NCBI GenBank assembly: GCA_036496025.1 | Contig: DASXLW010000137.1 | Coordinates: forward strand, 1 to 54,754 | Reading direction: 5' to 3' | DNA length: 54,754 nt | DNA from: PALSA-505 sp036496025 | GTDB lineage: Bacteria; Actinomycetota; Actinomycetes; Streptosporangiales; Streptosporangiaceae | Shown: one piece after another, positions 8,300-16,642 of the stretch | How positions within the stretch are numbered: the stretch's first letter is position 1 | How the letters are laid out: each line of letters begins with the position of its first letter | Translations under genes and position numbers: made by a program | The notes under the pieces: generated by a model | Seen by the model: the letters and a program-made list of their open reading frames with translations, nothing else | Database searches by the model: none | What the model was told of the DNA's origin: nothing

Positions 8300-9304
8300 A
8301 TGGCGCAGCGGGCATACACGCGGTCGGACCGGCGGGAGTTCACTCGCAGCACCGAGCCGTTCCGGCGTGAGCTGCTGGCCCACTGCTACCGGATGCTCGG
8401 CTCGGTGGACGATGCCGAGGACCTGGTACAGGAGACATACCTGCGGGCCTGGCGGTCCTTTAGCAGCTTCGAGGGCCGCTCTTCGCTGCGTACGTGGCTG
8501 TACAAGATCGCCAGCAACGCCTGCCTCACGGCCATGCAGCAGCGCACCCGCCGCCCGCTGCCATCCGGCTTGGGCGCCCCGGACGAGGATCCCAGCGTGC
8601 CGCCGACCACGGCAAGTTCCGATGTCGCATGGCTGCAGCCCATTCCGGACGCGGCGGTACAGCTTGACCGCGGCGATCCCGCGGCGATAGCCGTCTCGCG
8701 CGAGAGCCTGCGCCTCGCGCTCGTCGCTAGCTTCCAGTACCTGCCGCCGCGGCAGCGGGCCGTCCTGCTTCTGCGTGACGTGCTGGCCTTTCCCGCCGCC
8801 GAGGTCGCTGAGATACTCGACACGACCACGGCCGCCGTCAAGAGCGCGCTGCAGCGGGCGCGGGCCCGGCTCGACGAAGTCGCCCCCGCCGCCGATCAGG
8901 TCGCCGAGCCCACCGAGCCCGAGGCCAGGGCGCTGCTTGATCAGTACATCCGGGCGTTCGAGACCTCCGACGCGGCGGCCCTGAAGCAGTTGCTGCGCCG
9001 AGACGCCACGCTGGAGCTGCCGCCGTCGCCGGCCTGGTTCGCTGGCGGGCACGCCATCGCCGAGGCGGTCAGGGGCCTCGGCTCCCCCGGCGACTGGCGG
9101 ATGGTGGCCGTGGCGGCCAACGGACAGCCAGCGGCGGCGGCCTACCACCGCGAGCCAGACGGGAGCTACCGCGCCTACGCGATCGTCGTGCTCACGGCCA
9201 CGGCCGCGGGCATCGCACGGCTGGTGGTATTCGCCGATCCGGGCCTGTTCCGCTGGTTCGGCCTGCAACCGGTCTACCCCGGCCCAGGCCGCAGTGGATC
9301 ATGA
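8300..9304 (+). CDS. ECF-type RNA polymerase sigma factor with SnoaL-like C-terminal domain
   Basis: The product is 334 residues from ATG 8300, or 335 from ATG 8297; AGGGAG at 8287-8292 fits 8300 better. Region 2 (about 22-90) contains HCYRMLGSVDDAEDLVQET and TWLYKIASNACL. Region 4 (about 150-195) has LPPRQRAVLLLRDVLAF and the helix-turn-helix VAEILDTTTAAVKSALQRAR. The C-terminal 120 residues form an NTF2/SnoaL-like domain (LLDQYIRAFETSDAAAL, LELPPSPAWFAGGHAI), the SigX5/SigG-type layout, in which the extra domain modulates activity in place of an anti-sigma factor. No anti-sigma gene is adjacent. The methyltransferase 58 bp downstream may be co-transcribed. Confidence 0.92.
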   Translation: MAQRAYTRSDRREFTRSTEPFRRELLAHCYRMLGSVDDAEDLVQETYLRAWRSFSSFEGRSSLRTWLYKIASNACLTAMQQRTRRPLPSGLGAPDEDPSVPPTTASSDVAWLQPIPDAAVQLDRGDPAAIAVSRESLRLALVASFQYLPPRQRAVLLLRDVLAFPAAEVAEILDTTTAAVKSALQRARARLDEVAPAADQVAEPTEPEARALLDQYIRAFETSDAAALKQLLRRDATLELPPSPAWFAGGHAIAEAVRGLGSPGDWRMVAVAANGQPAAAAYHREPDGSYRAYAIVVLTATAAGIARLVVFADPGLFRWFGLQPVYPGPGRSGS

Positions 9305-9362
9305 AGCGAACAGGGGGCGCACGGCGCGATGGCGCGGACCCGTGGGAGGCCATACTGGGCGG

Positions 9363-10019
9363 ATGGGTGAGCACGCGCACGGTTCCGGGCAGGTATTCGG
9401 CCAGGATTTCTGGGACGAGAGATACCGTTCGGCGCAGCGGGTATGGAGCGGCGATCCGAACCCTCAGCTAGTCGCTGAGGTCACCGGCCGCCCACCCGGC
9501 CGGGCGCTCGACGTGGGGTGCGGTGAGGGGGCCGACGCGATCTGGCTGGCCCGCAGCGGGTGGACGGTGGTCGCGATCGACATTTCCGGCGTCGCGCTGG
9601 AACGAGGCGCTCAGCACGCCCGCGACACCGATCCGGACCTGTCGGCCCGCATCGAGTGGCGGCAGGCGGACCTGCTGGCCAGCCCGCCCGAGCCGGACGC
9701 GTTCGATCTAGTCTCCGCGCAGTTCATGCAGTTGCCGCCGGAGCCGCGCGCCCGGCTGTTCACCGGCTTGATGGCCTCGGTCCGGCCCGGCGGGACGTTG
9801 CTCGCGGTCGGCCACCACCCGTCGGATCTGGCCACCGGCGTGCCCCGTCCCCCGATGCCCGAGCTGTTCTACTCCCCCGAGGAGATCGCGGCGCTGCTGG
9901 ACGACTCGTGGACGGTCGAGGTCAGCGAGGCCCGGCCGCGTTCGGCCCGCACCCCCGAGGGGACCGAGGCCACGGTGCACGACACGGTGCTGGTGGCCGC
10001 GCGCCGGCCTGCGGCCTGA
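9363..10019 (+). CDS. Class I SAM-dependent methyltransferase
   Basis: ATG 9363 gives 218 residues; an earlier in-frame GTG at 9294 overlaps the sigma gene and adds a low-complexity stretch. Motif I is ALDVGCGEGADAIWLA, motif II ends in VVAIDIS, and FDLVSAQFM with VRPGGTLLAVGHH are later motifs. FWDERYRSAQRVWSGDPN near the N-terminus resembles the thiopurine/tellurite-type methyltransferase subgroup. The methyl acceptor is unknown. It follows the ECF sigma gene by 58 bp. Confidence 0.88.
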   Translation: MGEHAHGSGQVFGQDFWDERYRSAQRVWSGDPNPQLVAEVTGRPPGRALDVGCGEGADAIWLARSGWTVVAIDISGVALERGAQHARDTDPDLSARIEWRQADLLASPPEPDAFDLVSAQFMQLPPEPRARLFTGLMASVRPGGTLLAVGHHPSDLATGVPRPPMPELFYSPEEIAALLDDSWTVEVSEARPRSARTPEGTEATVHDTVLVAARRPAA

Positions 10020-10139
10020 CCGCGGCGGTGGCGGCGCGTCCGTTAGGAAGGACCGGGCTACTGTCCCGCCAGGTGGGAAGACAAGTCGCCGCGCATCGGC
10101 TCGGCTCCGCTGTCGGCGCTCGCTCCTAAGCTGTGGCGC

Positions 10140-10772
10140 ATGGGTTTTTCGGGCTGGTCCCCGGGAGCGGTCGAGTTCTTCGAGGGTCTTGAGGCCGACA
10201 ACTCCAAGGCCTACTGGAACGCGCACAAAGCGCGTTACGAGCAGTTGGTGCGCGATCCCATGGCCGAACTGCTCGGCGAGCTGAGCGGGGAGTTCGGCCC
10301 GGGGCGGATCGCCCGGCCCTACCGGGACATACGGTTCCGGGCCGACAAGTCGTCGTACAAGACCGAGATCTACGCAACCTTGGACCGCGGCGGATACGTG
10401 CGGTTCAGCGCGGACGGGCTGACCGCCGCCCTCGGCTACTACCTGATGACGGCCGCCCAGCTGGAGCGGTACCGGCGTGCGGTGGCCGACGAATCCAGCG
10501 GTGCCCGGCTGGCCGGGCTGGTGGAACGGCTGCGCGGTGAAGGGCTGGAGGTCGGTGGCGGGCAGACCCTGAAGACCGCTCCGCGCGGGTACCCCGGCGA
10601 TCATCCCCGGATCGGGCTGCTGCGCTATAAGGGCCTGATCTGCTGGCGGCAGTGGCCGGTGGCGCCGTGGCTGGGCACCGCCAAGGCCAAGCACCGGGTG
10701 GCGGGCTTCCTGCGTACCGCGGCGCCGCTGCACCATTGGCTGGACCAGCAGGTCGGGCCGGACCCGGCCTGA
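10140..10772 (+). CDS. DUF2461 family protein
   Basis: The 210-residue product begins GFSGWSPGAVEFFEGLEADN and has the family's YWNAHKARYE and RPYRDIRFRADKSSYKT blocks, then KTAPRGYPGDHPRI near residue 145. This is the TIGR02453/DUF2461 family, whose biochemical role is unknown. The frame runs full length for the family. Its start at ATG 10140 has only a weak ribosome site. Confidence 0.85.
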   Translation: MGFSGWSPGAVEFFEGLEADNSKAYWNAHKARYEQLVRDPMAELLGELSGEFGPGRIARPYRDIRFRADKSSYKTEIYATLDRGGYVRFSADGLTAALGYYLMTAAQLERYRRAVADESSGARLAGLVERLRGEGLEVGGGQTLKTAPRGYPGDHPRIGLLRYKGLICWRQWPVAPWLGTAKAKHRVAGFLRTAAPLHHWLDQQVGPDPA

Positions 10773-10936
10773 TCTCCCGGCCACGTCCTGACCCGCTGCT
10801 TTGCGGCCGGGGTGCCGGCCCGGCCGGGGCGCCTGTCTGGCCGGGACGCCGACCCGCCCGTGCGTCGATTCGGCCTGTCGTCGTTCGTCTAGGGGTAAGG
10901 AGCCGGAACCGGGCCGGCCGCGAGGAAGGAAGCGCT

Positions 10937-11587
10937 ATGCGGAAGCTGGCAGTCATCGAGTTCCTGACCCTGGACGGTGTGATGCAGAGCCTGGGGTCGC
11001 CCGACGAGGACCGGGAGGGCGGCTTCGAGTACGGCGGCTGGTCCGCGCCGTACGGCGACGAGGTGCTCGGCCAGGCCGCCGGGAAAGGGCTGGCGGCCAC
11101 GACGGCCTACCTGTTCGGCCGCAAGACCTATGAGAAGATGGCGGCGCACTGGCCCTTCGAGCCGGACAGCAACCCGATCGCGGCCCACCTCAACGCCACC
11201 CCCAAGTACGTCGCGACCCGGACGTTGACCAGGCTGGAATGGGCCGGTTCGAACGTGCTCAACGGCGACCTGGCGACGACCGTCAACGACCTGAAGCAGC
11301 AGGCGGACGGCACCATCGCCGTGCTAGGGAGCGGGGTCCTGGTCCAGGAGCTGATCGAGCACGACCTGGTGGACGAGTACCGGCTGTTCGTGCACCCGCT
11401 CGTGCTCGGCACCGGGAAGCGGCTGTTCCGGCAGGCCCCCCGGCCGATCCCGCTGCGGCTGACGGGTTGCACGCCGACCAGCACAGGCGTCCTGCTCCTC
11501 AGCTACCAGCCCGTGACCCGGATGCAGGCATCGAAGAGCGCAAGTAATGAGGGGGCGTTTGACAGACCCACGGAGCAGAATGACTAG
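10937..11587 (+). CDS. Dihydrofolate-reductase-like (RibD C-terminal) family protein
   Basis: The product is 216 residues from ATG 10937, preceded by GAGGAAGGA. It opens with RKLAVIEFLTLDGVMQ, has YLFGRKTYEKMAAHWP near residue 58, and the nucleotide-binding IAVLGSGVLVQELIEHDLVDEY followed by PLVLGTGKRLF. These are family hallmarks, related to the reductase domain of RibD, but stand-alone actinobacterial members have no assigned substrate. The broken relative at 7898-8101 keeps only the two ends of this fold. The last ~20 residues past LLSYQP are not conserved. Confidence 0.88.
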   Translation: MRKLAVIEFLTLDGVMQSLGSPDEDREGGFEYGGWSAPYGDEVLGQAAGKGLAATTAYLFGRKTYEKMAAHWPFEPDSNPIAAHLNATPKYVATRTLTRLEWAGSNVLNGDLATTVNDLKQQADGTIAVLGSGVLVQELIEHDLVDEYRLFVHPLVLGTGKRLFRQAPRPIPLRLTGCTPTSTGVLLLSYQPVTRMQASKSASNEGAFDRPTEQND

Positions 11588-11657
11588 ACCCGGCGGGACA
11601 TAATTCAAGGGTGCCGGGGCGCTGCGCCGGACAAGCAGCAGAAGGCAAGGAGAAGTT

Positions 11658-13295
11658 GTGAGGAAGCTCCACGGGAACCCCTGGGCTGTGTTGCTGGTCG
11701 TCTCGCTTGGGTTCTTCATGACCCTGCTGGACCTGACGATCGTCAACATCGCGATCCCGAACCTGATCACCAAGCTGCACGCCTCGCTGGATGACGTGCT
11801 GTGGGTGATCAATGCCTATGCCCTGGTGCTTGCCGTCCTGGTCATCACGGCGGGCCGGCTCGGTGACCTGATCGGGCCGCGGGTCATGTTCTCCAGCGGT
11901 GTGGCGGTGTTCACCGCGGCCTCGGCCGCGTGCGGCCTGGCCCCGAGCCCCGGCTGGCTGATCGGCTTCCGCGCCGTTCAGGGGCTGGGCGCGGCCATGC
12001 TCATGCCGCAGACCCTCACAATCATCACGAACACGTTCCCGCCGGAGCGCCGGGGCGCCGCGTTCGGCGTGTGGGGGGCGGTGGCCGGGGTGGCCACCAT
12101 CGCCGGGCCGACGCTGGGCGGGCTGCTGGTCACCGCGTTCGACTGGCGCTGGATCTTCTTCGTGAACCTGCCGATCGGCGTGTTCGTGCTGCTGATCACC
12201 CCGGTGATCATCCCGGATTTGCGCCTGGGCCGCAGGCACCGGATCGACATTCCCGGCGTGCTCCTGGCCAGCGCGGGACTGCTCGCGATCTGCTACGGAC
12301 TGGTCGAGGGGCAGAAGTACAACTGGGGCAAGATCACGGGGTTCATCAGCATCCCGCTGATCATCGGCCTGGGGGTCGTGCTGCTGATCGCCTTCCTGGT
12401 GGTCCAGAAGCTCACCCAGGACCGCGAGCCGCTGGTGCCGTTCGCCGTGTTCCGGGACCGGAACTACTCGGTGGTGAACTGGGTGTCCGGCGTGCTCGCC
12501 ATCGGCATGATGGGGATCTTCCTCCCGCTGACCATCTACTTCCAGTCCGTCCTGGGGTTCTCGGCGCTGAAGGCCGGGCTGGTGATGGCGCCCGCCTCGG
12601 TGGTTTCGATGTTCGTCGCCCCCGTGGCGGGCAAGACGACCGACAAGATCGGCGGCAAGTACATCCTCATGTCCGGCCTGACCCTGTTCGGTGCCGGGAT
12701 GGGCTGGCTGGCGCTGATCGCGCAGCCGAGCTCCAGCTGGCTCGTCTTCCTCGCACCCCTGATCTTGGCCGGACTCGGCATGGGCTGCATCTTCGCGCCG
12801 ATGGTCACGGTGGCCATGCGCAACATCGACCCCCGGATGGCGGGCGCGGCATCCGGGGTGCTGAACACCGTCAGGCAGGTCGGCCTGGTCATCGGCACCG
12901 CCACCGTGGGTGCCCTGCTGCAGAACAGGCTCGTCTCCTCGATAGCGAGCCAGGCCAGCACCCGGTCGGCCGCACTGCCGCCGCAGCTGCGGCACCGGTT
13001 CGTGGCCGGGATGGCCAGCTCAGCGAAGAACGGCATCCAGGTGGGCGCCGGGCAGAGCGGCGGCAGCACCCACCTGGGCCGGGGTCTGCCGCAGCAGATC
13101 GTCGCCGAGGTCGCCCACATCGCACACGACGTGTTTACGTTCGCGTTCGTGACGGCCATGCGGCAGACGATGATTCTGCCGGTCGTCCTGCTCGCGGTCG
13201 GCGCGCTGAGCTGCCTAGCGATAAGGGAGGGCAAGCGCGCGCCACGGCAAGAAGAGCCCGAGGCCGCCAAGGCCGAGACCACGACCACAGCCTGA
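11658..13295 (+). CDS. MFS drug exporter, DHA2 family (14 TM)
   Basis: This 545-residue integral membrane protein starts at GTG 11658 after AAGGAG. Helix 1 begins near residue 10 with LLVVSLGFFMTLLDLTIVNIAIP, a DHA2 hallmark; motif A appears as GRLGDLIGPR near residue 72, and motif C-like GPTLGGLL near residue 150. About fourteen hydrophobic helices follow in the EmrB/QacA pattern, with a loop around 440-485. It exports hydrophobic compounds using the proton gradient; the drug is not predictable. It has its own short leader and no adjacent regulator. A 15-bp tandem repeat lies just beyond its stop. Confidence 0.93.
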   Translation: MRKLHGNPWAVLLVVSLGFFMTLLDLTIVNIAIPNLITKLHASLDDVLWVINAYALVLAVLVITAGRLGDLIGPRVMFSSGVAVFTAASAACGLAPSPGWLIGFRAVQGLGAAMLMPQTLTIITNTFPPERRGAAFGVWGAVAGVATIAGPTLGGLLVTAFDWRWIFFVNLPIGVFVLLITPVIIPDLRLGRRHRIDIPGVLLASAGLLAICYGLVEGQKYNWGKITGFISIPLIIGLGVVLLIAFLVVQKLTQDREPLVPFAVFRDRNYSVVNWVSGVLAIGMMGIFLPLTIYFQSVLGFSALKAGLVMAPASVVSMFVAPVAGKTTDKIGGKYILMSGLTLFGAGMGWLALIAQPSSSWLVFLAPLILAGLGMGCIFAPMVTVAMRNIDPRMAGAASGVLNTVRQVGLVIGTATVGALLQNRLVSSIASQASTRSAALPPQLRHRFVAGMASSAKNGIQVGAGQSGGSTHLGRGLPQQIVAEVAHIAHDVFTFAFVTAMRQTMILPVVLLAVGALSCLAIREGKRAPRQEEPEAAKAETTTTA

Positions 13296-13320
13296 CCCTG
13301 CCCGGCCGGTCGCCGCTCAG

Positions 13321-13410
13321 GCGGCAGACGCGCAGGCGGCAGACGCGCAGGCGGCAGACGCGCAGACAGCAGACGTTCAGGCGGCAGACGCGCAGGGGGC
13401 AGACGTGCAG
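13321..13410. repeat. 15-bp tandem repeat, six copies
   Basis: Unit GCGGCAGACGCGCAG occurs at 13321, 13336, 13351, 13366 (degenerate), 13381 and 13396 (degenerate). There are no spacers, so this is a minisatellite and not CRISPR. It lies between the exporter stop (13295) and a small leftward gene. Confidence 0.9.
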
Positions 13411-13440
13411 CGGCACGCGCCGCGAGCAGGTTGCCGCGCG

Positions 13441-13605
13441 CTAGCCGCCGGGGCGCGCACGGTCAGACGGGGCGCGAGACGCGACCCTGGTGAGCACGGC
13501 GGTCCGGTTGCGCCTGGCCCGGCGCCCCCGGCGGCGCTCCTCTTCCTCGGCCGACGGGTCGTCCGCGTCGCCCGACAGGAACAGTTGCACGAACATCGGG
13601 TGCAT
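13441..13605 (-). CDS. Small basic/acidic protein, unknown
   Basis: A 54-residue frame starts at ATG 13605 behind an excellent ribosome site (GAGGAGG, six bases upstream), which is why that start is chosen over one at 13647. It begins MHPMFVQLFLSGDADDPSAE, then a charged EEEERRRGRRARRNR block. Short actinobacterial proteins beginning MHP followed by a charged helix are frequent, but I know no function. The ribosome site is the main reason to accept it. Confidence 0.45.
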   Translation of the reverse strand: MHPMFVQLFLSGDADDPSAEEEERRRGRRARRNRTAVLTRVASRAPSDRARPGG

Positions 13606-13796
13606 GGCGTCCTCCTCAGTCCCGCGGACGGCTCCTGGTGCCGGCACTGCCCGGTGCCAGCCCCGCCAGACCCGTCCTGCTCCAATTGGCGGTTATGACT
13701 TCAAGAGGGGCGAGCTCACTATTTGAGACACCGGCGGCCACCGGAAGTCATCGCCGGACCCGGGCCCGGCGGCCGGCCAGTCCGCGTTCGGCCAGT

Positions 13797-14477
13797 TCAC
13801 GGGCGGTAGCCGGTCAGCACCCCGGCTCGACGCGCCGACGGCTTCGCGACCGGGCGAGCCGCCGGGCGGCCGCTGTGGCCGGCGGAGGCGGGCACTCGCG
13901 CTCCCGGAGCGGCGTGCGGGCGGTAGTGCTGGTGCCGGTCCTGCGGGAGCCGGACGCGGACCGTCACGCAGTCCGGGGCATAGTCGATGCCCGCCTCGGC
14001 CCAGTGGCTGAGGATCATGGCGAGCACCCGGCGGTTGCCGGGCAGCACGTCCATCGTGAGGAAGGTGATACCGCGCGCCTGGGCGCTGGCGAGCAGGGCG
14101 CGCACGAGTGCGGAGCCGACACCCCGGCCCTGCCAGGCGTCGGCGACCACCACGCCGATCTCGGTGATCGAGTCACCGTCCGATCCGGCCCGATCCGCGG
14201 CCATCGCATGCCCGACGATGCCGCCGCCCGCGGTGGCGACCACCGCCTCGACGTTGCCGATGCCGCCGGACAGGCGGCGGAGCATGTCGGACGTCGGCGT
14301 GACCGGGGCGAAGAATCTCCGGGAGCGGGTGCGCGCGGACAGCCCGCCGAAGAAGTCACCGAGCGCGACCAGGTCCGAGGGCTCCGCCCGCCGGATCTCG
14401 GCGGCGTGGCCGGGAGTCCGGGCGATCTGGGTTCCGTTCACAGACTCAGGATTCCGCTGGATTGCTGAGTCTGTCAA
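13797..14477 (-). CDS. GNAT family N-acetyltransferase
   Basis: The frame gives 226 residues from TTG 14477; GTG 14441 (214 residues) is an alternative. The acetyltransferase fold begins near residue 27 (EIRRAEPSDLVALGDFF) and carries the acetyl-CoA pyrophosphate loop AWQGRGVGSALVRALLASA near residue 112, followed by FLTMDVLPGNRRVLAM. The C-terminal ~40 residues are Arg/Pro/His-rich and unstructured-looking. The acceptor is unknown. It is divergent from an HxlR regulator with a 10-bp-arm palindrome between them, suggesting control by that regulator. Confidence 0.85.
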   Translation of the reverse strand: MTDSAIQRNPESVNGTQIARTPGHAAEIRRAEPSDLVALGDFFGGLSARTRSRRFFAPVTPTSDMLRRLSGGIGNVEAVVATAGGGIVGHAMAADRAGSDGDSITEIGVVVADAWQGRGVGSALVRALLASAQARGITFLTMDVLPGNRRVLAMILSHWAEAGIDYAPDCVTVRVRLPQDRHQHYRPHAAPGARVPASAGHSGRPAARPVAKPSARRAGVLTGYRP

Positions 14478-14490
14478 CTGGATTTAGCAT
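14440..14490. promoter_or_regulatory. Palindrome and candidate promoter between GNAT and HxlR genes
   Basis: Perfect inverted repeat ACAGACTCAG (14440-14449) and CTGAGTCTGT (14465-14474), 15-nt spacer. Rightward TTGCTG (14462-14467) and TAGCAT (14485-14490) are 17 bp apart and place transcription near the HxlR ATG at 14497, which has no Shine-Dalgarno sequence, so a leaderless message is likely. The palindrome covers the -35 box. Confidence 0.55.
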
Positions 14491-14496
14491 GTTGCC

Positions 14497-14973
14497 ATGG
14501 GACGACCCTGGATCATGGATTACGACTCGGCCAACTGCGCGATCGGCGCGGCGGTGGACATCATCGGAGAGCGGCCGACGTTCCTCGTGCTACGCGAGGC
14601 CTTCAACGGCGTGCGCCGGTTCGATGACATGCGGCGCCGCACGGGACTGCCCCGGCAGGTGCTCAGCGACCGGCTCGCGCGCCTGGTGCACGAGGACCTG
14701 CTGCGCAAGGTCCCCTACCAGGACGCCGGCCAGCGCACGCGGCACGAGTACCGGTTGACCGGCAAAGGCCTGGATCTGTACCCGGTGCTGGTGGCGCTGA
14801 TGGAGTGGGGAGACCGGCACGCGCTCGGCTCGGCCGGCCCGCAGGTCTTGCTCAGGCACCGCGACTGCGGGGAGCCCGTACGGCTGCAACTGGCCTGCGA
14901 GGCCGGGCACATCCTGGAATCCGCCCGCGAGGTCACCCCGGTACCGGGCCCCGGCGCCCGCAAGACCGCCTAA
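14497..14973 (+). CDS. HxlR-family winged-helix transcriptional regulator
   Basis: The 158-residue product has the HxlR core (about 12-100): CAIGAAVDIIGERPTFLVLR, RFDDMRRRTGLPRQVLSDRL as recognition helix region, and the wing HEYRLTGKG. The C-terminal part has HRDCGEP and ACEAGH, two Cys that recall the zinc-ribbon-like tail of the HxlR protein at 5653. Start may be ATG 14497 or 14515; the promoter spacing suggests a leaderless message at 14497. It probably controls the divergent GNAT gene and itself. Confidence 0.9.
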   Translation: MGRPWIMDYDSANCAIGAAVDIIGERPTFLVLREAFNGVRRFDDMRRRTGLPRQVLSDRLARLVHEDLLRKVPYQDAGQRTRHEYRLTGKGLDLYPVLVALMEWGDRHALGSAGPQVLLRHRDCGEPVRLQLACEAGHILESAREVTPVPGPGARKTA

Positions 14974-15000
14974 CTACGTGGAGCTCCGCCGACAACGCGA

Positions 15001-15044
15001 AGCATGAGGACTGCTATCGCGCTGCCAATGCTCCGCGCTAACCG
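15001..15044 (+). other. Copy A of a ~44-bp element encoding MRTAIALPMLRAN
   Basis: This segment aligns without gaps to 42946-42989, with about 34 of 44 bases equal, including CCAATGCTCCGCG. Both contain an ATG (15004 here) and would encode nearly the same first 13 residues. The frame here then runs antisense through the PfkB gene and is not credible beyond the shared part. Confidence 0.4.
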
Positions 15045-15062
15045 AAACACGGATGGCCAGCT

Positions 15063-15986
15063 TCATCGTCCGGACTTCCATGCTTCCGCTGCCGGCATGC
15101 TCAGCCCGGCCACCTTGACCTCCCCCACCGCCCCGAGACGGCTCGCGGCCGCGGACCCCGCAGCGTTCGCCTGGGCGACTGCTTCGGTCAGCGGTGCTCC
15201 GCGCAGGAGTGCGCCGATCATCGTGCCGGCGAAGGCATCGCCGGCCCCGGTCAGGTCGCGCACCTCGACCTGCTGGACGCCTTCCCTCACCTGGGTCACA
15301 CCGTCCGGGGCGGCTACGAGCGCGCCGTCGGCGCCCAGCTTGACCACCAGCCGCGACCCCCATCCCGCTGCGGAGGCGACCGCGCCTTCCAGGGTGTCCT
15401 GCCCGGTCAGGCGGCGCAGCTCCTCCTGATTGGGAACGAAAACCTCGGCCAGCCGGACACACTCGACGATGGCCTCGGGATCCTGCTCTACCTCTTCGAG
15501 ATTGACGTCGACCACGGCGCGGGTGCCCAGCTCGCGGGCCTCGCGGAGGAGATCGATGACCCGGGGGCCGGCATGCAGGTAGCACCAGGCGGGCCGCTCC
15601 CGGCGCAGCACCTCGCGCCAGCGGCCGATCTCGCCGGGCTCCGCCGCCGGGCGCCGCGGCAGGTGGGTGACGAAGGCGCGGTCGCCATCAAAGTTGAGCA
15701 CGACCGAGATGCCAGCCGTCCGGCGATGCACCCAGGTTGACGGGGACAGGTCGACGCCCTCGCGGGCGCAGAACTCGGCGACGACGCTGGACCCGAGGTC
15801 GTCGCCCAGGAGCGTACACAGCCCGGCCCGCGCTCCGGTTTGCGCCGCCGCGGTGGCGCTGGTCACCGCTCCGCCGCAGGAGATGGCGAACTCGTCGGTG
15901 AAGATCTCCTCGCCCGGCTTGGGCAGCTGTCGCACGGGCCAGAAGACGAACTCGAGGAAGACCGAGCCGAAAGAGATCACGTCCAA
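15063..15986 (-). CDS. PfkB-family carbohydrate kinase
   Basis: The product has 307 residues from TTG 15986, nine bases after AGGAGG; GTG 15980 is a close alternative, and the longer frame upstream lacks family similarity. It phosphorylates a sugar or nucleoside hydroxyl with ATP in the cytosol. The N-terminal lid region shows SCGGAVTSATAAAQTGARAG (PfkB signature 1 area); the C-terminal signature is DLTGAGDAFAGTMIGALL with catalytic Asp about residue 250. KLGADGALVA precedes it. The substrate cannot be told from sequence. It is monocistronic. Confidence 0.92.
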   Translation of the reverse strand: MDVISFGSVFLEFVFWPVRQLPKPGEEIFTDEFAISCGGAVTSATAAAQTGARAGLCTLLGDDLGSSVVAEFCAREGVDLSPSTWVHRRTAGISVVLNFDGDRAFVTHLPRRPAAEPGEIGRWREVLRRERPAWCYLHAGPRVIDLLREARELGTRAVVDVNLEEVEQDPEAIVECVRLAEVFVPNQEELRRLTGQDTLEGAVASAAGWGSRLVVKLGADGALVAAPDGVTQVREGVQQVEVRDLTGAGDAFAGTMIGALLRGAPLTEAVAQANAAGSAAASRLGAVGEVKVAGLSMPAAEAWKSGR

Positions 15987-16642
15987 CGCGCCGGTCCTCC
16001 TGCTGAGCCGGTCCTGCCTGGTTCGGCTTCCAAGGTCACGTGCCTGGCAGCGCGCCGTCACGGTGGTCCCCGCTCGCTGCCTCCCTCGGAGCATAGGGCC
16101 ATGGCCCCTGAGCCTGCGCCCCGGTCGCTGGCCGGCAGACTGACGGTGCGAACCACGCGCGGCTCCACATCGCGTACAAATGGCCTGCATCCGGGCTGCA
16201 CCGTACCGGGGTGTGCTGGCAGGCAGAGCGGACGGCCACCTCGTCGGTAATGGGCCATCCGCTGGGCAGCAGGGGCGGTGCCCGCCTCAAGACCAGACCG
16301 GTCGGCTACCTTCACTGCTCGGGGTGCGACCGGTGCTGGCGGCGGCGGTACGGGGGCGTAACCGCAGCCCGCGGCGCCGCCCGGCTGCCGGCCGGCCGCC
16401 CGGCGATCGACCCACCGTCAGGCGGCCGGCCCGGGTTTCCCCCCGCCGCCGGCGCCTCGTCCCGGCGGCCGGTCCCCGCCCGCAAGACATCCTCCGGCGC
16501 GCCGCTGCGGCGGCACCCCGCGCCGGGTGGTACCCGGGCCGCCGGGCGTACCCGGGTCGCCGGGCCCGGCGCGGATATACTTGCGCAGGCCTCTCTGCCC
16601 TCGGGTTCGGGCAGGTGGCCCCGGCGCCGGGGGACTGATCTG
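15987..16642. other. 656-bp region without a credible gene
   Basis: Several overlapping frames exist on both strands but none has family-like sequence. The only signal noted is TATACT at 16576-16581, which may be the -10 of the downstream kinase gene; no -35 hexamer is evident 16-18 bp before it. The region is the leader of both divergent genes. Confidence 0.45.

Noticed and set aside
8297..10019. Sigma/anti-sigma pair with the downstream gene as anti-sigma factor
   Set aside because: The downstream gene is a clear methyltransferase with motif I; the sigma factor carries its own C-terminal regulatory domain.
11499..12995. Long leftward open frame opposite the DHA2 exporter
   Set aside because: Low-complexity Asp/His/Gln-rich translation of antisense codons; the exporter frame has all helices.
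13321..13410. CRISPR array
   Set aside because: Repeats are contiguous without spacers and no cas gene is in the window; same for the arrays at 27781, 48688 and 50251.
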